NCBI GenBank assembly: GCA_965657645.1
Contig: CBFHOS010000049.1
Location: forward strand, 1-7,951
Length of the DNA: 7,951 nt
Source: CBFHOS01 sp965657645
Lineage (GTDB): Bacteria > Pseudomonadota > Alphaproteobacteria > Puniceispirillales > Puniceispirillaceae
Direction: 5' to 3'
Below the pieces are notes generated by a model, which did not search any database, was not told where the DNA came from, and saw nothing but the letters and a program-made list of their open reading frames with translations. This document shows, piece after piece, positions 1-6,320 of this stretch; the first letter of the stretch is position 1, and every line of letters begins with the position of its first letter. Made by a program: the position numbers and the translations under genes.

Positions 1-62
1 AAGATAGCGCAGAAGCAATGGCCGCCTTTCAAGAAAAGCGTAAGCCTGTATTCAAACCCTAA
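1..62 (+). CDS. Enoyl-CoA hydratase/isomerase family protein, C-terminal end only (partial at left edge)
   Basis: Reading from base 3, 19 codons are open to a TAA at 60-62 and encode DSAEAMAAFQEKRKPVFKP. The pattern 'S-E-x-M-x-A-F-x-E-K-R-K-P-V-F' is the usual C-terminus of crotonase-fold enoyl-CoA hydratases, where the last helix ends in EKRxPxF. Family members hydrate a trans-2-enoyl-CoA to a 3-hydroxyacyl-CoA, or catalyse related isomerase or lyase reactions, in the cytoplasm. The active-site parts lie outside the window, so the exact reaction cannot be named. Only 16 nt separate its stop from the next start, which suggests one operon with the hydro-lyase genes. The call rests on a short tail, so it is moderate. 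Confidence 0.6.
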   Translation, partial: DSAEAMAAFQEKRKPVFKP

Positions 63-67
63 GATCA

Positions 68-72
68 AAGGA
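68..72 (+). promoter_or_regulatory. Ribosome binding site for the hydro-lyase alpha gene
   Basis: AAGGA lies 6 nt before the ATG at 79, between the upstream stop at 62 and that start. It supports the ATG at 79. Confidence 0.6.
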
Positions 73-78
73 CGCGGC

Positions 79-948
79 ATGGCCATAACGAATGAGATGA
101 TCCAGATCGCCACCAAAGAGCTTTACTCAAGGGCCCTGCGCAAGGTCCCCGAAGATGCAAAAGCCGCGCTTGCGGGGGCTATGAAAACCGAAACCAACGA
201 AACAGCACGCCAAACCCTAGAGCTTCAACTGCGCAGCGCGGAGCTGGCCGAAAAGAAGGATCGCTTCGTCTGTTCGGACAGTGGGGTGCCAACCTATTTT
301 GTGAAAGTTGGCTCAAACGCGAAGCTGACCTGCGATTTTAAGGCCGCCATTCGCGCAGGCTATGAACATCTCGTCGAAACGATCGACCCGCCCATGCTAA
401 AACATGTCACCAATCCTTTGACGCTTGCGCGCAGCTATCACGGCAAAGACATGCCCATCGTCAGCTATGACTTCGCAAGCGGTCTGGATTATATCGAAAT
501 GATCTGCTCCCCGAAGGCGCTTGGGTCGGGCCGTTGGGCCGCGTTAGAGCTGTTTACCTTTCCGACGCTCGAGGAGATCGAGACCTATATTCTTGACGTC
601 GCGATCAAGGCAGGGGCCCAGCATTGCCCACCCGTGGTGATGGGTGTTGGGATCGGCGGTACGTTTGATCACTGTGCGGGAATGGCCTCCAAGCAAACTC
701 TAAGGCCGATTGGGCAAACCAGCCCTGATCCGGACATCGCCGCCATGGAAAAGCGGTTGTTCAAAGCGGTCAACGCCCTTGGCTTTGGGCCGATGGGCAC
801 AGGTGGGGATACGACTGTTCTGGGCGTGCATGTTGATTATTCCAGCGGGCATGGCTTCACGCCCGTAGCGGTGGCGTTTAACTGTTGGATCAACCGTCGC
901 ACAAGCGTCAAAATTTGGGGCGATGGCCGCATGGAGTGGGGCGAATGA
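79..948 (+). CDS. Fe-S hydro-lyase alpha subunit, class I fumarase / L(+)-tartrate dehydratase type
   Basis: This 289-aa protein matches the N-terminal (alpha) domain of two-subunit class I fumarases and tartrate dehydratases (TtdA type), which add or remove water on C4 dicarboxylates with a 4Fe-4S cluster in the cytoplasm. Three cysteines sit in the conserved positions expected for cluster ligands: C65 in VCSDSG (family C-x-D-T-G), C143 in ICSPK, and C183 in HCPP. Also visible are GVGIGGT at 189-195 and the glycine-rich GFGPMGTGGDTT at 235-246. The usual PKGGGSE motif is replaced by PKALGSG at 145-151, so it belongs to a divergent branch and the substrate may not be fumarate or tartrate. The AAGGA box supports the start. 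It overlaps the beta gene by 4 nt, so the two are coupled. Family assignment is firm; the substrate is unknown. Confidence 0.85.
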   Translation: MAITNEMIQIATKELYSRALRKVPEDAKAALAGAMKTETNETARQTLELQLRSAELAEKKDRFVCSDSGVPTYFVKVGSNAKLTCDFKAAIRAGYEHLVETIDPPMLKHVTNPLTLARSYHGKDMPIVSYDFASGLDYIEMICSPKALGSGRWAALELFTFPTLEEIETYILDVAIKAGAQHCPPVVMGVGIGGTFDHCAGMASKQTLRPIGQTSPDPDIAAMEKRLFKAVNALGFGPMGTGGDTTVLGVHVDYSSGHGFTPVAVAFNCWINRRTSVKIWGDGRMEWGE

Positions 949-1556
949 GTGTGACTGAACATGAACTCACCCTGCCCTTGAGCGAAAATGCCGTGCGCAG
1001 GCTCAACATCGGCGATCAAGTTTATTTGAGTGGTGAAATTTATGCGACGGCGGGCATGCCGACCCATGATCGCTTGCTGGGCTGTCTTGATGGCGTAGAG
1101 CCCCTTCCCTTCGATCTGAAAGGCGCCGCGCTGTTTCACCTTGGCAGTCTGAACGAAGAGGCCGATGATGGCTCTCTTCGGATCATTTACATGAACCCCA
1201 CCACAAGCACGCGTTTCAATGGCCACATGCCGCGTCTTATTTCCGGACTTGGATTGCGGGCTACGGGCGGCAAAGGCGGACTGAGTGCACAATGTGCGCA
1301 GGCGATGGCNNNNNNNNNNTTTTTGGGTGGCGGTGCGCAGATCATCACGGCGGGGATCCACGAGGTCACCGGCATTGGCTGGCCAGAAATGATTTCGCAT
1401 TACCGGATCGCCCGGATCGAAGCCGAACGGTTGGGGCCCCTGACTGTGGGCATTGATGCCCATGGCAACAGTATCTACGACCAGACCAAGATGGCCGCAT
1501 TGGACAAACGTCAAGCCATTCTGGATGAAATGCGCTCCGCGCGAGATGCTTGTTAG
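945..1556 (+). CDS. Fe-S hydro-lyase beta subunit, class I fumarase / L(+)-tartrate dehydratase type (contains assembly gap)
   Basis: This is the C-terminal (beta, TtdB-like) partner of the alpha subunit. The start chosen is the ATG in the ATGA overlap with the alpha stop; a start at 885 would lie well inside the alpha gene. It is about 203 aa, like the roughly 200 aa of E. coli TtdB as I recall it. Visible family features are GDQVYLSG (23-30), a HDRL segment (41-44), PTTSTR (85-90), the glycine-rich GGKGGL (108-113), and the C-terminal GPLTVGIDAHGN. Ten Ns at 1310-1319 interrupt codons 122-125; codon 122 is GCN, so Ala whatever the base. The frame is the same on both sides, and the aligned length is within about one residue of TtdB, so little or nothing is missing. 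The gene ends 8 nt before the convergent dioxygenase gene. Confidence 0.85.
   Translation: MSVTEHELTLPLSENAVRRLNIGDQVYLSGEIYATAGMPTHDRLLGCLDGVEPLPFDLKGAALFHLGSLNEEADDGSLRIIYMNPTTSTRFNGHMPRLISGLGLRATGGKGGLSAQCAQAMXXXXFLGGGAQIITAGIHEVTGIGWPEMISHYRIARIEAERLGPLTVGIDAHGNSIYDQTKMAALDKRQAILDEMRSARDAC
1310..1319. other. Assembly gap (10 N) inside the hydro-lyase beta gene
   Basis: Ten unknown bases interrupt the beta-subunit gene. The reading frame before the gap (ending in QCAQAM-A) and after it (FLGGGAQIITAG) is the same, and the spacing agrees with the family to within about one codon. The true missing length is therefore probably 10 or 13 nt. It is a sequence defect, not a biological feature. 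Confidence 0.95.
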
Positions 1557-1564
1557 CTATGCCG

Positions 1565-2223
1565 TTACGAAAGAGCGGCGCGCTTGCAGCGCTTAGCTGA
1601 TAATACGACAACGTCGAGCGTCGTCGATTCGCCTTCGGTGCCCGAGGAGAAGACCATGGACACCGCCTTGGCATCGCTTTCGGACAGGCGATTAAAAATG
1701 CGGTCGCGCTTGTTGGCTAGATGGCCGTGAATGTAGAACTGCATCGTCAGAATTTCGCGCGTTCCGCCGAAGAACTTGACGTGAATATGAGGCGCGCGCA
1801 CGAGATAGGTCACGGGCTTGATCGTCGGAAAACATAGCCGTCGTCCGGACCCTTGATGTTATAACCAAAGCTTTTAAAGGCCGCATCGACGCCGATGTTT
1901 TGTCGGTCACCGCTATGCGGGTATTTGCCGCTGATGTTACAGCGCCAGATTTCGATACGATGCTCGGCCAGCGGGGCGCCATCTTTTTCCAGCACACGCC
2001 CAATGAGCGTGATCACGTCGCCACCAGCTTCGCGCACCGCCCCAACGATCTTGACCAGATCATTGTCCACATCAGTCCGGCGCATGGAGGGTGTCGGATA
2101 GAAGGGCCCTTCGGTGGCACCAGGCGTCAGTGTCGCAGCATAAAGATGATGTGCTGTGGTCGCGACAAGGCCTCCCATGCCAGATGCAAGAATCTCGCGG
2201 CGTGTTTGTCTTTTGATGGTCAT
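1565..2223 (-). pseudogene. Intradiol ring-cleavage dioxygenase with Tat-like leader, interrupted by a -1 frameshift
   Basis: Intradiol dioxygenases use non-haem Fe(III) and O2 to open catechol-type rings between the two hydroxyls. Read from ATG 2223, the first part gives 132 family-like residues: a leader with QTRREIL (6-12) and a hydrophobic stretch resembling a Tat signal, then LTPGATEGPFYP (32-43) and IEIWRCNISGKYPH (90-103). After F132 the frame is lost. One base is missing between 1826 and 1825, and the expected FRTIKPV continues in the other frame as TIKPVTYLVRAPHIH. Read through, the protein is about 219 aa with all four iron ligands: Y101, Y140, H146 and H148. Without correction it stops five codons after the shift and loses three ligands. 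The intact motifs mean this may be a sequencing error rather than decay. GGAG lies 10 nt before the ATG. The leader suggests export, which is uncommon for this family. The substrate is not identifiable. Confidence 0.8.
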
Positions 2224-2348
2224 TGTTTGATTGCTCCGTTTTCAAGCGTTGGTGGTGGCATATTTGAGGGGTGCGATCCGTCGGTCTTATTGTGCTTTCC
2301 AGATAAAAGAGGGTGAAAATTTCTCTTGCCTTCAGGCTCACCATATAT

Positions 2349-2366
2349 AAGCTATAAAGATAGCTT
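2349..2366. promoter_or_regulatory. Perfect inverted repeat, candidate operator upstream of tctC
   Basis: AAGCTAT-AAAG-ATAGCTT is a perfect 7-bp inverted repeat with a 4-bp spacer, 53 bp before the tctC ATG and 126 bp before the dioxygenase ATG. The dyad is of a size a dimeric repressor could bind, and it overlaps a TATAAA sequence (2353-2358). The GntR/HutC regulator encoded just after tctA is the obvious candidate, but the sequence differs from the palindrome in front of that regulator's own gene. A LysR- or IclR-type protein outside the window is possible. Confidence 0.4.
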
Positions 2367-2405
2367 TATGATGGGTCTTGCAATTAGGCCTACACCAAAA
2401 GATCT

Positions 2406-2411
2406 GGGAGG
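2406..2411 (+). promoter_or_regulatory. Strong ribosome binding site of tctC
   Basis: GGGAGG lies 8 nt before the ATG at 2420. It decides the start: an in-frame TTG at 2378 would put 14 extra residues ahead of the signal peptide and has no such site. Confidence 0.8.
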
Positions 2412-2419
2412 ATGAAACA

Positions 2420-3415
2420 ATGTCACGTATGAATACAAACTTTACCCGTCGTCGCTTGGCAGCCATCGCGATTGGGGGGCTTGCGCTGCTTGGAGCCGGA
2501 GTTGCCACTGCGCAGGACTATCCAAGCAAACCAGTCACGCTGGTCGTTGGCTTTCCGCCGGGTGGCTCGACAGATGTTGTGGCGCGCATTCTGGCCGAAC
2601 ACATGACCGGCACTTTGGGTCAGCCTGTCGTAGTCGAAAACCGCGCAGGGGCCGGTGGGACGGTGGGCATTGGTCATGTGGCAAGCTCTGATCCCGACGG
2701 CTACACGCTTGGCGTCAGTGGCGTTGGCGCGTCGATCCTTATTGACGCACTTGGCCGAGAGCCGGGATATGACATCGACACGCAGCTTGATATCATCGGT
2801 GTGATGGGCACGCTGGGACTGGTGATTGCCGGCCGGAATGGCTTGGAGGCCACCACTCTGCCGGAGCTTGTGGCCTTCGCCAAGGAAAACCCCGAGGCGC
2901 TGACCTATGGCACCTCCGGTGTTGGCACGCCGGGGCATCTGGCGATGGAGTACCTAAAGACAGTTGCCGGTTTTGACATGCTGCATATTCCCTACAAAGG
3001 GAACACGCCTTTGATGAACGACGTTCTGGGCGGTCATGTGGATATTGCCATGCTGACAACGCCGGGCGCGGCAGAGCAGGTGCGCGCCAAGGGAATGTAT
3101 CCGTTTGCCGTGTCGTCGCCGGAACGTTCGCCGTTGATGCCGGAAGTGCCGACTGTGATCGAGGGTGGGTTTGGGAGCTACACCGCGACGCTCTGGAACC
3201 TTCTCGTGACGCCCAAAGGCACACCGGCGGATGTGCAGGCGAAGCTGTCGGAGGCTTTAAACGCCGCGATGCAAGATCCAGCGGTACTTGAGGCCTATTC
3301 CAGTAAAGGGTTGGCGCCGACGCTCACCAGCCCTGCAGACGCGGTGCAGTTCCACGCCGATGAGCGCACCAAATGGCAAGAAGTGATCGAAGCCGCGGGA
3401 GTTCCGACCAACTGA
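2420..3415 (+). CDS. tctC: TTT transporter periplasmic substrate-binding protein (TctC/Bug family)
   Basis: This 331-aa solute receptor captures a carboxylate in the periplasm and hands it to the TctAB membrane complex. The N-terminus is an export signal: basic TRRRLA at 9-14, a hydrophobic run to about residue 28, and a likely cleavage after VATA (A31) before QDYPSKP. The double arginine hints at Tat export but does not prove it. Typical TctC/Bug segments follow: VTLVVGFPPGGSTDVVAR, VVVENRAGAGG, DGYTLG, YGTSGVGTPGHLA, LHIPYKG, and AVSSPERSPLMPEVPT. Length matches the family (about 320-330 aa). It is the first gene of a tctCBA operon and is followed by a hairpin terminator, which fits higher expression than the membrane genes. 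Bug paralogues bind many carboxylates and aromatics, so the ligand is not predictable. Confidence 0.95.
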   Translation: MSRMNTNFTRRRLAAIAIGGLALLGAGVATAQDYPSKPVTLVVGFPPGGSTDVVARILAEHMTGTLGQPVVVENRAGAGGTVGIGHVASSDPDGYTLGVSGVGASILIDALGREPGYDIDTQLDIIGVMGTLGLVIAGRNGLEATTLPELVAFAKENPEALTYGTSGVGTPGHLAMEYLKTVAGFDMLHIPYKGNTPLMNDVLGGHVDIAMLTTPGAAEQVRAKGMYPFAVSSPERSPLMPEVPTVIEGGFGSYTATLWNLLVTPKGTPADVQAKLSEALNAAMQDPAVLEAYSSKGLAPTLTSPADAVQFHADERTKWQEVIEAAGVPTN

Positions 3416-3433
3416 TCCTAATCACTAACTATG

Positions 3434-3460
3434 GGGCGGCTCATGCCGCCCTTTTTCTTT
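3434..3460 (+). terminator. Rho-independent terminator/attenuator between tctC and tctB
   Basis: GGGCGGC (3434-3440), loop TCAT, then GCCGCCC (3445-3451) is a perfect 7-bp GC-rich stem followed by TTTTTCTTT. It lies 18 nt after the tctC stop and 18 nt before the tctB ATG. Within an operon it probably stops most transcripts after tctC and lets a fraction read through to tctBA. It may also protect the tctC mRNA 3' end. Confidence 0.9.
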
Positions 3461-3478
3461 GCACTATCGGAATTGGCC

Positions 3479-3928
3479 ATGAAAACCCACTCCCTCCGCC
3501 TTGTCGTCTCGATCATTCTTGCGGGCATCGGGCTGATCGGTTTTGTGATCGGTCTCGATTACGAATTTGGCTCTGCGCGTCGCATGGGAACGGGATACTT
3601 CCCGGTTGTCCTATCCGGCCTGCTCTTCGTGCTGGCGATGGCCGAAGGCTTATCTTCTGTCCTGATGCCCGAGGCGCAGAGCCCGGAGCCTCTGGATTGG
3701 CGTTCGTTGGCGGCGATCCTATGCTCGGTCGCCGCTTTTGCCATCACGATTGCTCTGTTTGGCCTGATCCCAGCATTTGCGGTGGTGGTCGGCCTTTCGA
3801 CTTTGTCTGAGCGGGGATATGGCTGGAAACCGGCGCTGATCCTATCGGTGTTCACCTGTATCGGCGCTTGGCTTTTGTTCACCCAACTGCTCGGCATGGC
3901 TTTGCCGCTTTTGCAATGGAGGCTCTGA
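3479..3928 (+). CDS. tctB: TTT transporter small membrane subunit TctB
   Basis: This 149-aa integral membrane protein is the small subunit of the tripartite tricarboxylate transporter; with TctA it forms the inner-membrane channel. Hydrophobic segments lie at about 8-26, 40-63, 76-109 (long enough for a pair) and 117-139, fitting the four to five helices of TctB. The family pattern RMGTGYFP at 35-42 precedes the second segment. The start is the ATG at 3479 behind a weak GGAA. An in-frame ATG at 3431 would begin inside the terminator hairpin and add residues that do not resemble the family. It lies downstream of the attenuator and 2 nt before tctA. Confidence 0.9.
   Translation: MKTHSLRLVVSIILAGIGLIGFVIGLDYEFGSARRMGTGYFPVVLSGLLFVLAMAEGLSSVLMPEAQSPEPLDWRSLAAILCSVAAFAITIALFGLIPAFAVVVGLSTLSERGYGWKPALILSVFTCIGAWLLFTQLLGMALPLLQWRL
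3918..3922 (+). promoter_or_regulatory. Ribosome binding site of tctA inside the end of tctB
   Basis: GGAGG ends 8 nt before the ATG at 3931. It favours this start over an in-frame one at 3868 that would overlap tctB by about 60 nt. Confidence 0.75.
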
Positions 3929-3930
3929 CC

Positions 3931-5448
3931 ATGTGGGACAACATTCAGCTTGGCTTTGCCACCGCCTTTACGTTAACGAACCTCGGTTACTGCTTTTTGG
4001 GGGTCTTTCTGGGCACGTTCATCGGTGTGCTTCCGGGGCTTGGGTCTCTGGCCGCGATCTCCATGTTGTTGCCCCTGACCTTCTACCTGGAGCCCACCAC
4101 GGCGCTTATCATGTTGGGCGGCATTTATTATGGTGGGGAATACGGGGGGTCTATCACCTCCATCCTGCTGAACCTGCCCGGCACGCCTTCGGCGGCGGTG
4201 ACCTGCCTTGATGGGAACCCAATGGCCAAGCAGGGACGAGCCGGGGTGGCCTTGTTTGTCACCGCGATGGCCTCGTTCATCGGGGGCTCTGTGGGGATTG
4301 TTGCGCTGATGGGCTTTGGTCCGGGCATTGCACGGATCGGGTTGAGTTTCGGCCCCGCTGACTATTTCGCCTTGATGCTTCTTGGGCTCGTTGCGGCGGC
4401 GACGGTGGGTGGCGGCTCGGTGATCAAGGGATTGATGATGGTGGTCCTGGGTCTGCTCTTGGGCACGGTTGGCACCGATGTGATCTCCGGCGATTTCCGC
4501 TACACCTTCGGCTTGTTGGAACTGCGCGACGGGATCAGCCTCGTGGGCATGGCGATGGGGCTGTTTGGCGTGGCAGAGGTCGTCAGTTCCATTCGCGACG
4601 CAAAGACCCGCAAGATCACGCAGAAGGTCTCGTTTCGCTCGATGATGCCGACCCGGGCAGACATGCGGGCGACGCTGGCTCCGATGGCACGAGGCAGCAC
4701 GATCGGTGGTTTTCTAGGGGCGCTACCGGGCGCAGGCACCGTGATCGCAGCCTTCCTGGCCTATGCCACAGAGATCCGTGTGGCCAAGGACAAGACCCGC
4801 TTTGGTAATGGCGCGATTGAGGGCGTGGCCGCGCCAGAATCCGCCAATAATGCTGCGGCGCAGACGGCCTTTATCCCAACCCTGACCATCGGCATCCCCG
4901 GCAGCGCCACCATGTCGATCATGCTGGGCGCATTGATGATCCACGGGATCACGCCGGGACCACTGCTGATCTCGGATCATCCAACGATCTTTTGGGGGTT
5001 GATTGCGAGTTTTTGGATCGGGAACCTGTTTCTGATAGTGCTCAACATCCCGCTGATCGGTCTTTGGGTCAGGGTGCTGCAACTTCCGTACAAATACATC
5101 TACCCGGTTGTGATCGCCATGATCTGCATCGGTGTCTTCTCCATGCGCACCAGCGCCTTCGATGTCAGCCTTGTGGTGATCTTTGGCGGGCTTGGCTATA
5201 TGCTGATAAAAACTGGATATTCGCCGGCGCCGTTGATCCTTGGGTTTGTGCTGGGGCCGATGCTGGAAGAAAACCTGCGCCGGGCCATGCTGATGGCGCG
5301 GGGCGATCCGATGCGGATGATCTCGGACCCGCTAACCGGGTCGCTCCTTGCCATGTCAGCCTTCCTGCTGATCTGGGCGGTTGTCGGCGGCATCCGAAAT
5401 CTGATCCGAGCGCGTCGACTTCAGGACATGCCCAGTGGCGAAGCCTAA
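3931..5448 (+). CDS. tctA: TTT transporter large membrane subunit TctA
   Basis: This 505-aa polytopic protein is the main permease of the TTT system and imports the carboxylate delivered by TctC, by analogy driven by an ion gradient. It is hydrophobic throughout, with around a dozen membrane segments. Two copies of the TctA signature G-x-L-P-G-x-G are visible: GVLPGLG at 32-38 and GALPGAG at 263-269, one in each half of the protein. Other family stretches are GGIYYGGEYGGSITSILLNL, PGTPSA, APESANNAA, TIGIPGSATMSIMLGAL and FVLGPMLEENLRR. Length is normal (about 500 aa), with no break. It follows tctB after 2 nt and ends 2 nt before the convergent regulator gene. Confidence 0.96.
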   Translation: MWDNIQLGFATAFTLTNLGYCFLGVFLGTFIGVLPGLGSLAAISMLLPLTFYLEPTTALIMLGGIYYGGEYGGSITSILLNLPGTPSAAVTCLDGNPMAKQGRAGVALFVTAMASFIGGSVGIVALMGFGPGIARIGLSFGPADYFALMLLGLVAAATVGGGSVIKGLMMVVLGLLLGTVGTDVISGDFRYTFGLLELRDGISLVGMAMGLFGVAEVVSSIRDAKTRKITQKVSFRSMMPTRADMRATLAPMARGSTIGGFLGALPGAGTVIAAFLAYATEIRVAKDKTRFGNGAIEGVAAPESANNAAAQTAFIPTLTIGIPGSATMSIMLGALMIHGITPGPLLISDHPTIFWGLIASFWIGNLFLIVLNIPLIGLWVRVLQLPYKYIYPVVIAMICIGVFSMRTSAFDVSLVVIFGGLGYMLIKTGYSPAPLILGFVLGPMLEENLRRAMLMARGDPMRMISDPLTGSLLAMSAFLLIWAVVGGIRNLIRARRLQDMPSGEA

Positions 5449-5467
5449 GATCAGGTCAGCTTGATCT
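5448..5467. terminator. Short hairpin between the convergent tctA and gntR ends, possible weak bidirectional terminator
   Basis: AGATCAGG-TCAG-CTTGATCT can form an 8-bp stem with one G-U wobble and a 4-nt loop, spanning the stops of tctA (5446-5448) and the regulator (5451-5453). Neither side has a U-tract, so it is not a classical Rho-independent terminator. It is the only dyad at this tight convergent junction. Confidence 0.3.
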
Positions 5468-6203
5468 CAACCCGCACCATATCTCCCCGATATATCCCGT
5501 CGGCCAAAAGCGCGACGGTGCCGTCTTCGGCCACAGCGATCCGCTGCACATAGGCAATCGGGTCGGCCAGCGATACGCCAAGCAATTCACTGACTTCCGG
5601 GTCGGCGGATCCGATTGTCAGTATCTGTCGAGCATCCACGATTTTGAGGTTCGGTATATCTGCAATCAGCCGCATCGAGGTCTTTGACGTGAAATCCGTT
5701 GGGTCGATCTTGTCGCTCAGGCGTGCGTCAATATAAACATCCGCAAGCAAAAAGGTTTCGTCATCCCTGCGGTGACGGCGACGTAGGTGCAGGTAGGATG
5801 GCGCAAGTGCCCCCATATCGGCTGGGTAACTTGACGGATTGACACCTGTTTGCGTGCTCAGCAATTCGATCTCTGCGTTGTCGCGGGACATCAAAAGACC
5901 GTTCCAGTCCGTTTGAACTTCGCACCACAGATCACGTCGGTTGCTTTTGCGCACAAAGGTTCCTTTGGCGCGGAAACGCTCGATAAGCCCTTCCTTTTCA
6001 AGCAGGCTCAAGGCTTGCCGGATCGTCATATTTGCGACTCCGCATTCTTTGGACAGTTCTTCAACTGTTGGAATGCGCGAATCTACGGGCCATTCATTGG
6101 TTTCAATCCGCCGGCGAAACAGGGCGGCAAGCTGAAGGTAGCGCGCGACAGCACTTTTTCGAATGGCCGTGGCGGCCTGGGATGGCTTAACTGGTTTTGA
6201 CAC
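5451..6203 (-). CDS. GntR family transcriptional regulator, HutC subfamily (UTRA domain)
   Basis: This 250-aa protein is a cytoplasmic DNA-binding regulator. A winged helix-turn-helix of the GntR type spans about 20-87: IPTVEELSKECGVANMTIRQ with LEKEGLIERFRAKGTFV, where residues 57-70 form the recognition helix. A UTRA-like ligand-binding domain of the HutC subfamily covers roughly 105-247. HutC-type proteins usually repress catabolic genes and are released by a pathway intermediate. The start is GTG at 6203, preceded by GGAG 5 nt upstream. A TATAAT box and a perfect palindrome lie just upstream, suggesting autorepression. Placed between the transporter and the CoA-transferase/CMD pair, it is the likely local regulator, with an unsaturated or hydroxy acid as a possible effector (inference). 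The first ~15 residues are not conserved-looking. Confidence 0.92.
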   Translation of the reverse strand: MSKPVKPSQAATAIRKSAVARYLQLAALFRRRIETNEWPVDSRIPTVEELSKECGVANMTIRQALSLLEKEGLIERFRAKGTFVRKSNRRDLWCEVQTDWNGLLMSRDNAEIELLSTQTGVNPSSYPADMGALAPSYLHLRRRHRRDDETFLLADVYIDARLSDKIDPTDFTSKTSMRLIADIPNLKIVDARQILTIGSADPEVSELLGVSLADPIAYVQRIAVAEDGTVALLADGIYRGDMVRVEIKLT

Positions 6204-6251
6204 GAACTCTCCAATTTAGACGAAAGCAATCTGATCCAAGTCAGCGATGCA

Positions 6252-6263
6252 ACAACTAGTTGT
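6252..6263. promoter_or_regulatory. Perfect 12-bp palindrome, candidate GntR operator
   Basis: ACAACTAGTTGT is its own reverse complement. On the minus strand it starts 8 nt after a TATAAT box, so it should cover the transcription start of the regulator gene, a classic autorepression position. A 12-bp symmetrical site is typical in size for GntR-family operators. Binding by this regulator is inferred. Confidence 0.5.
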
Positions 6264-6271
6264 GCTAGCTT

Positions 6272-6277
6272 ATTATA
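6272..6277 (-). promoter_or_regulatory. Consensus -10 box for the GntR regulator gene
   Basis: The minus strand reads TATAAT, about 70 nt upstream of the GTG start. No good -35 is present at 16-18 nt, so the promoter may be weak or need help. It suggests the regulator has its own promoter apart from the upstream CoA-transferase/CMD genes. Confidence 0.45.
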
Positions 6278-6320
6278 GTTTGCCCTTGGGGAGCAAGAAC
6301 CACCTGCACCGTCTTGCGGG

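Larger units (their letters stand above)
2224..2419. promoter_or_regulatory. Divergent intergenic region between the dioxygenase gene and tctC
   Basis: This 196-nt, relatively AT-rich stretch separates the two divergent genes and should hold both promoters. I see no convincing -35/-10 pair. TTGCCT at 2326-2331 and TATAAA at 2353-2358 are the best single elements for the plus strand, but their spacing (21 nt) is too long. The notable element is the inverted repeat at 2349-2366. No coding potential is evident. Confidence 0.5.

Noticed and set aside
837..1514. Long open frame on the minus strand opposite the hydro-lyase genes
   Set aside because: It covers the strongly supported alpha/beta genes, crosses the N gap, and its translation shows no recognisable domain. 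It is a codon-bias shadow.
1820..1830. Programmed ribosomal frameshift in the dioxygenase gene
   Set aside because: The local sequence (TTCCGACGATC on the coding strand) has no slippery heptamer and no obvious downstream pseudoknot, and the family is not known to use recoding. Mutation or sequencing error is simpler.
1692..2344. Several other open frames on both strands across the dioxygenase region
   Set aside because: The read-through of the two dioxygenase frames carries the family motifs; the others carry none and exist because of the same base composition.
2378..2419. Upstream TTG start for tctC adding 14 residues
   Set aside because: The ATG at 2420 has a GGGAGG at ideal spacing and starts a normal signal peptide; the extension would spoil it.
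3431..3478. Upstream ATG start for tctB
   Set aside because: It lies inside the terminator hairpin and adds residues translated from the stem and T-tract.
4992..5687. Plus-strand open frame overlapping the end of tctA and of the regulator
   Set aside because: It is out of frame with tctA, Cys/His/Arg-rich without family features, and overlaps two well-supported genes.
6279..6297. Imperfect dyad TTGCCC...GGGGAGCAA as a terminator after the CMD gene
   Set aside because: The stem needs a three-base bulge and has no clear U-tract in the minus direction.
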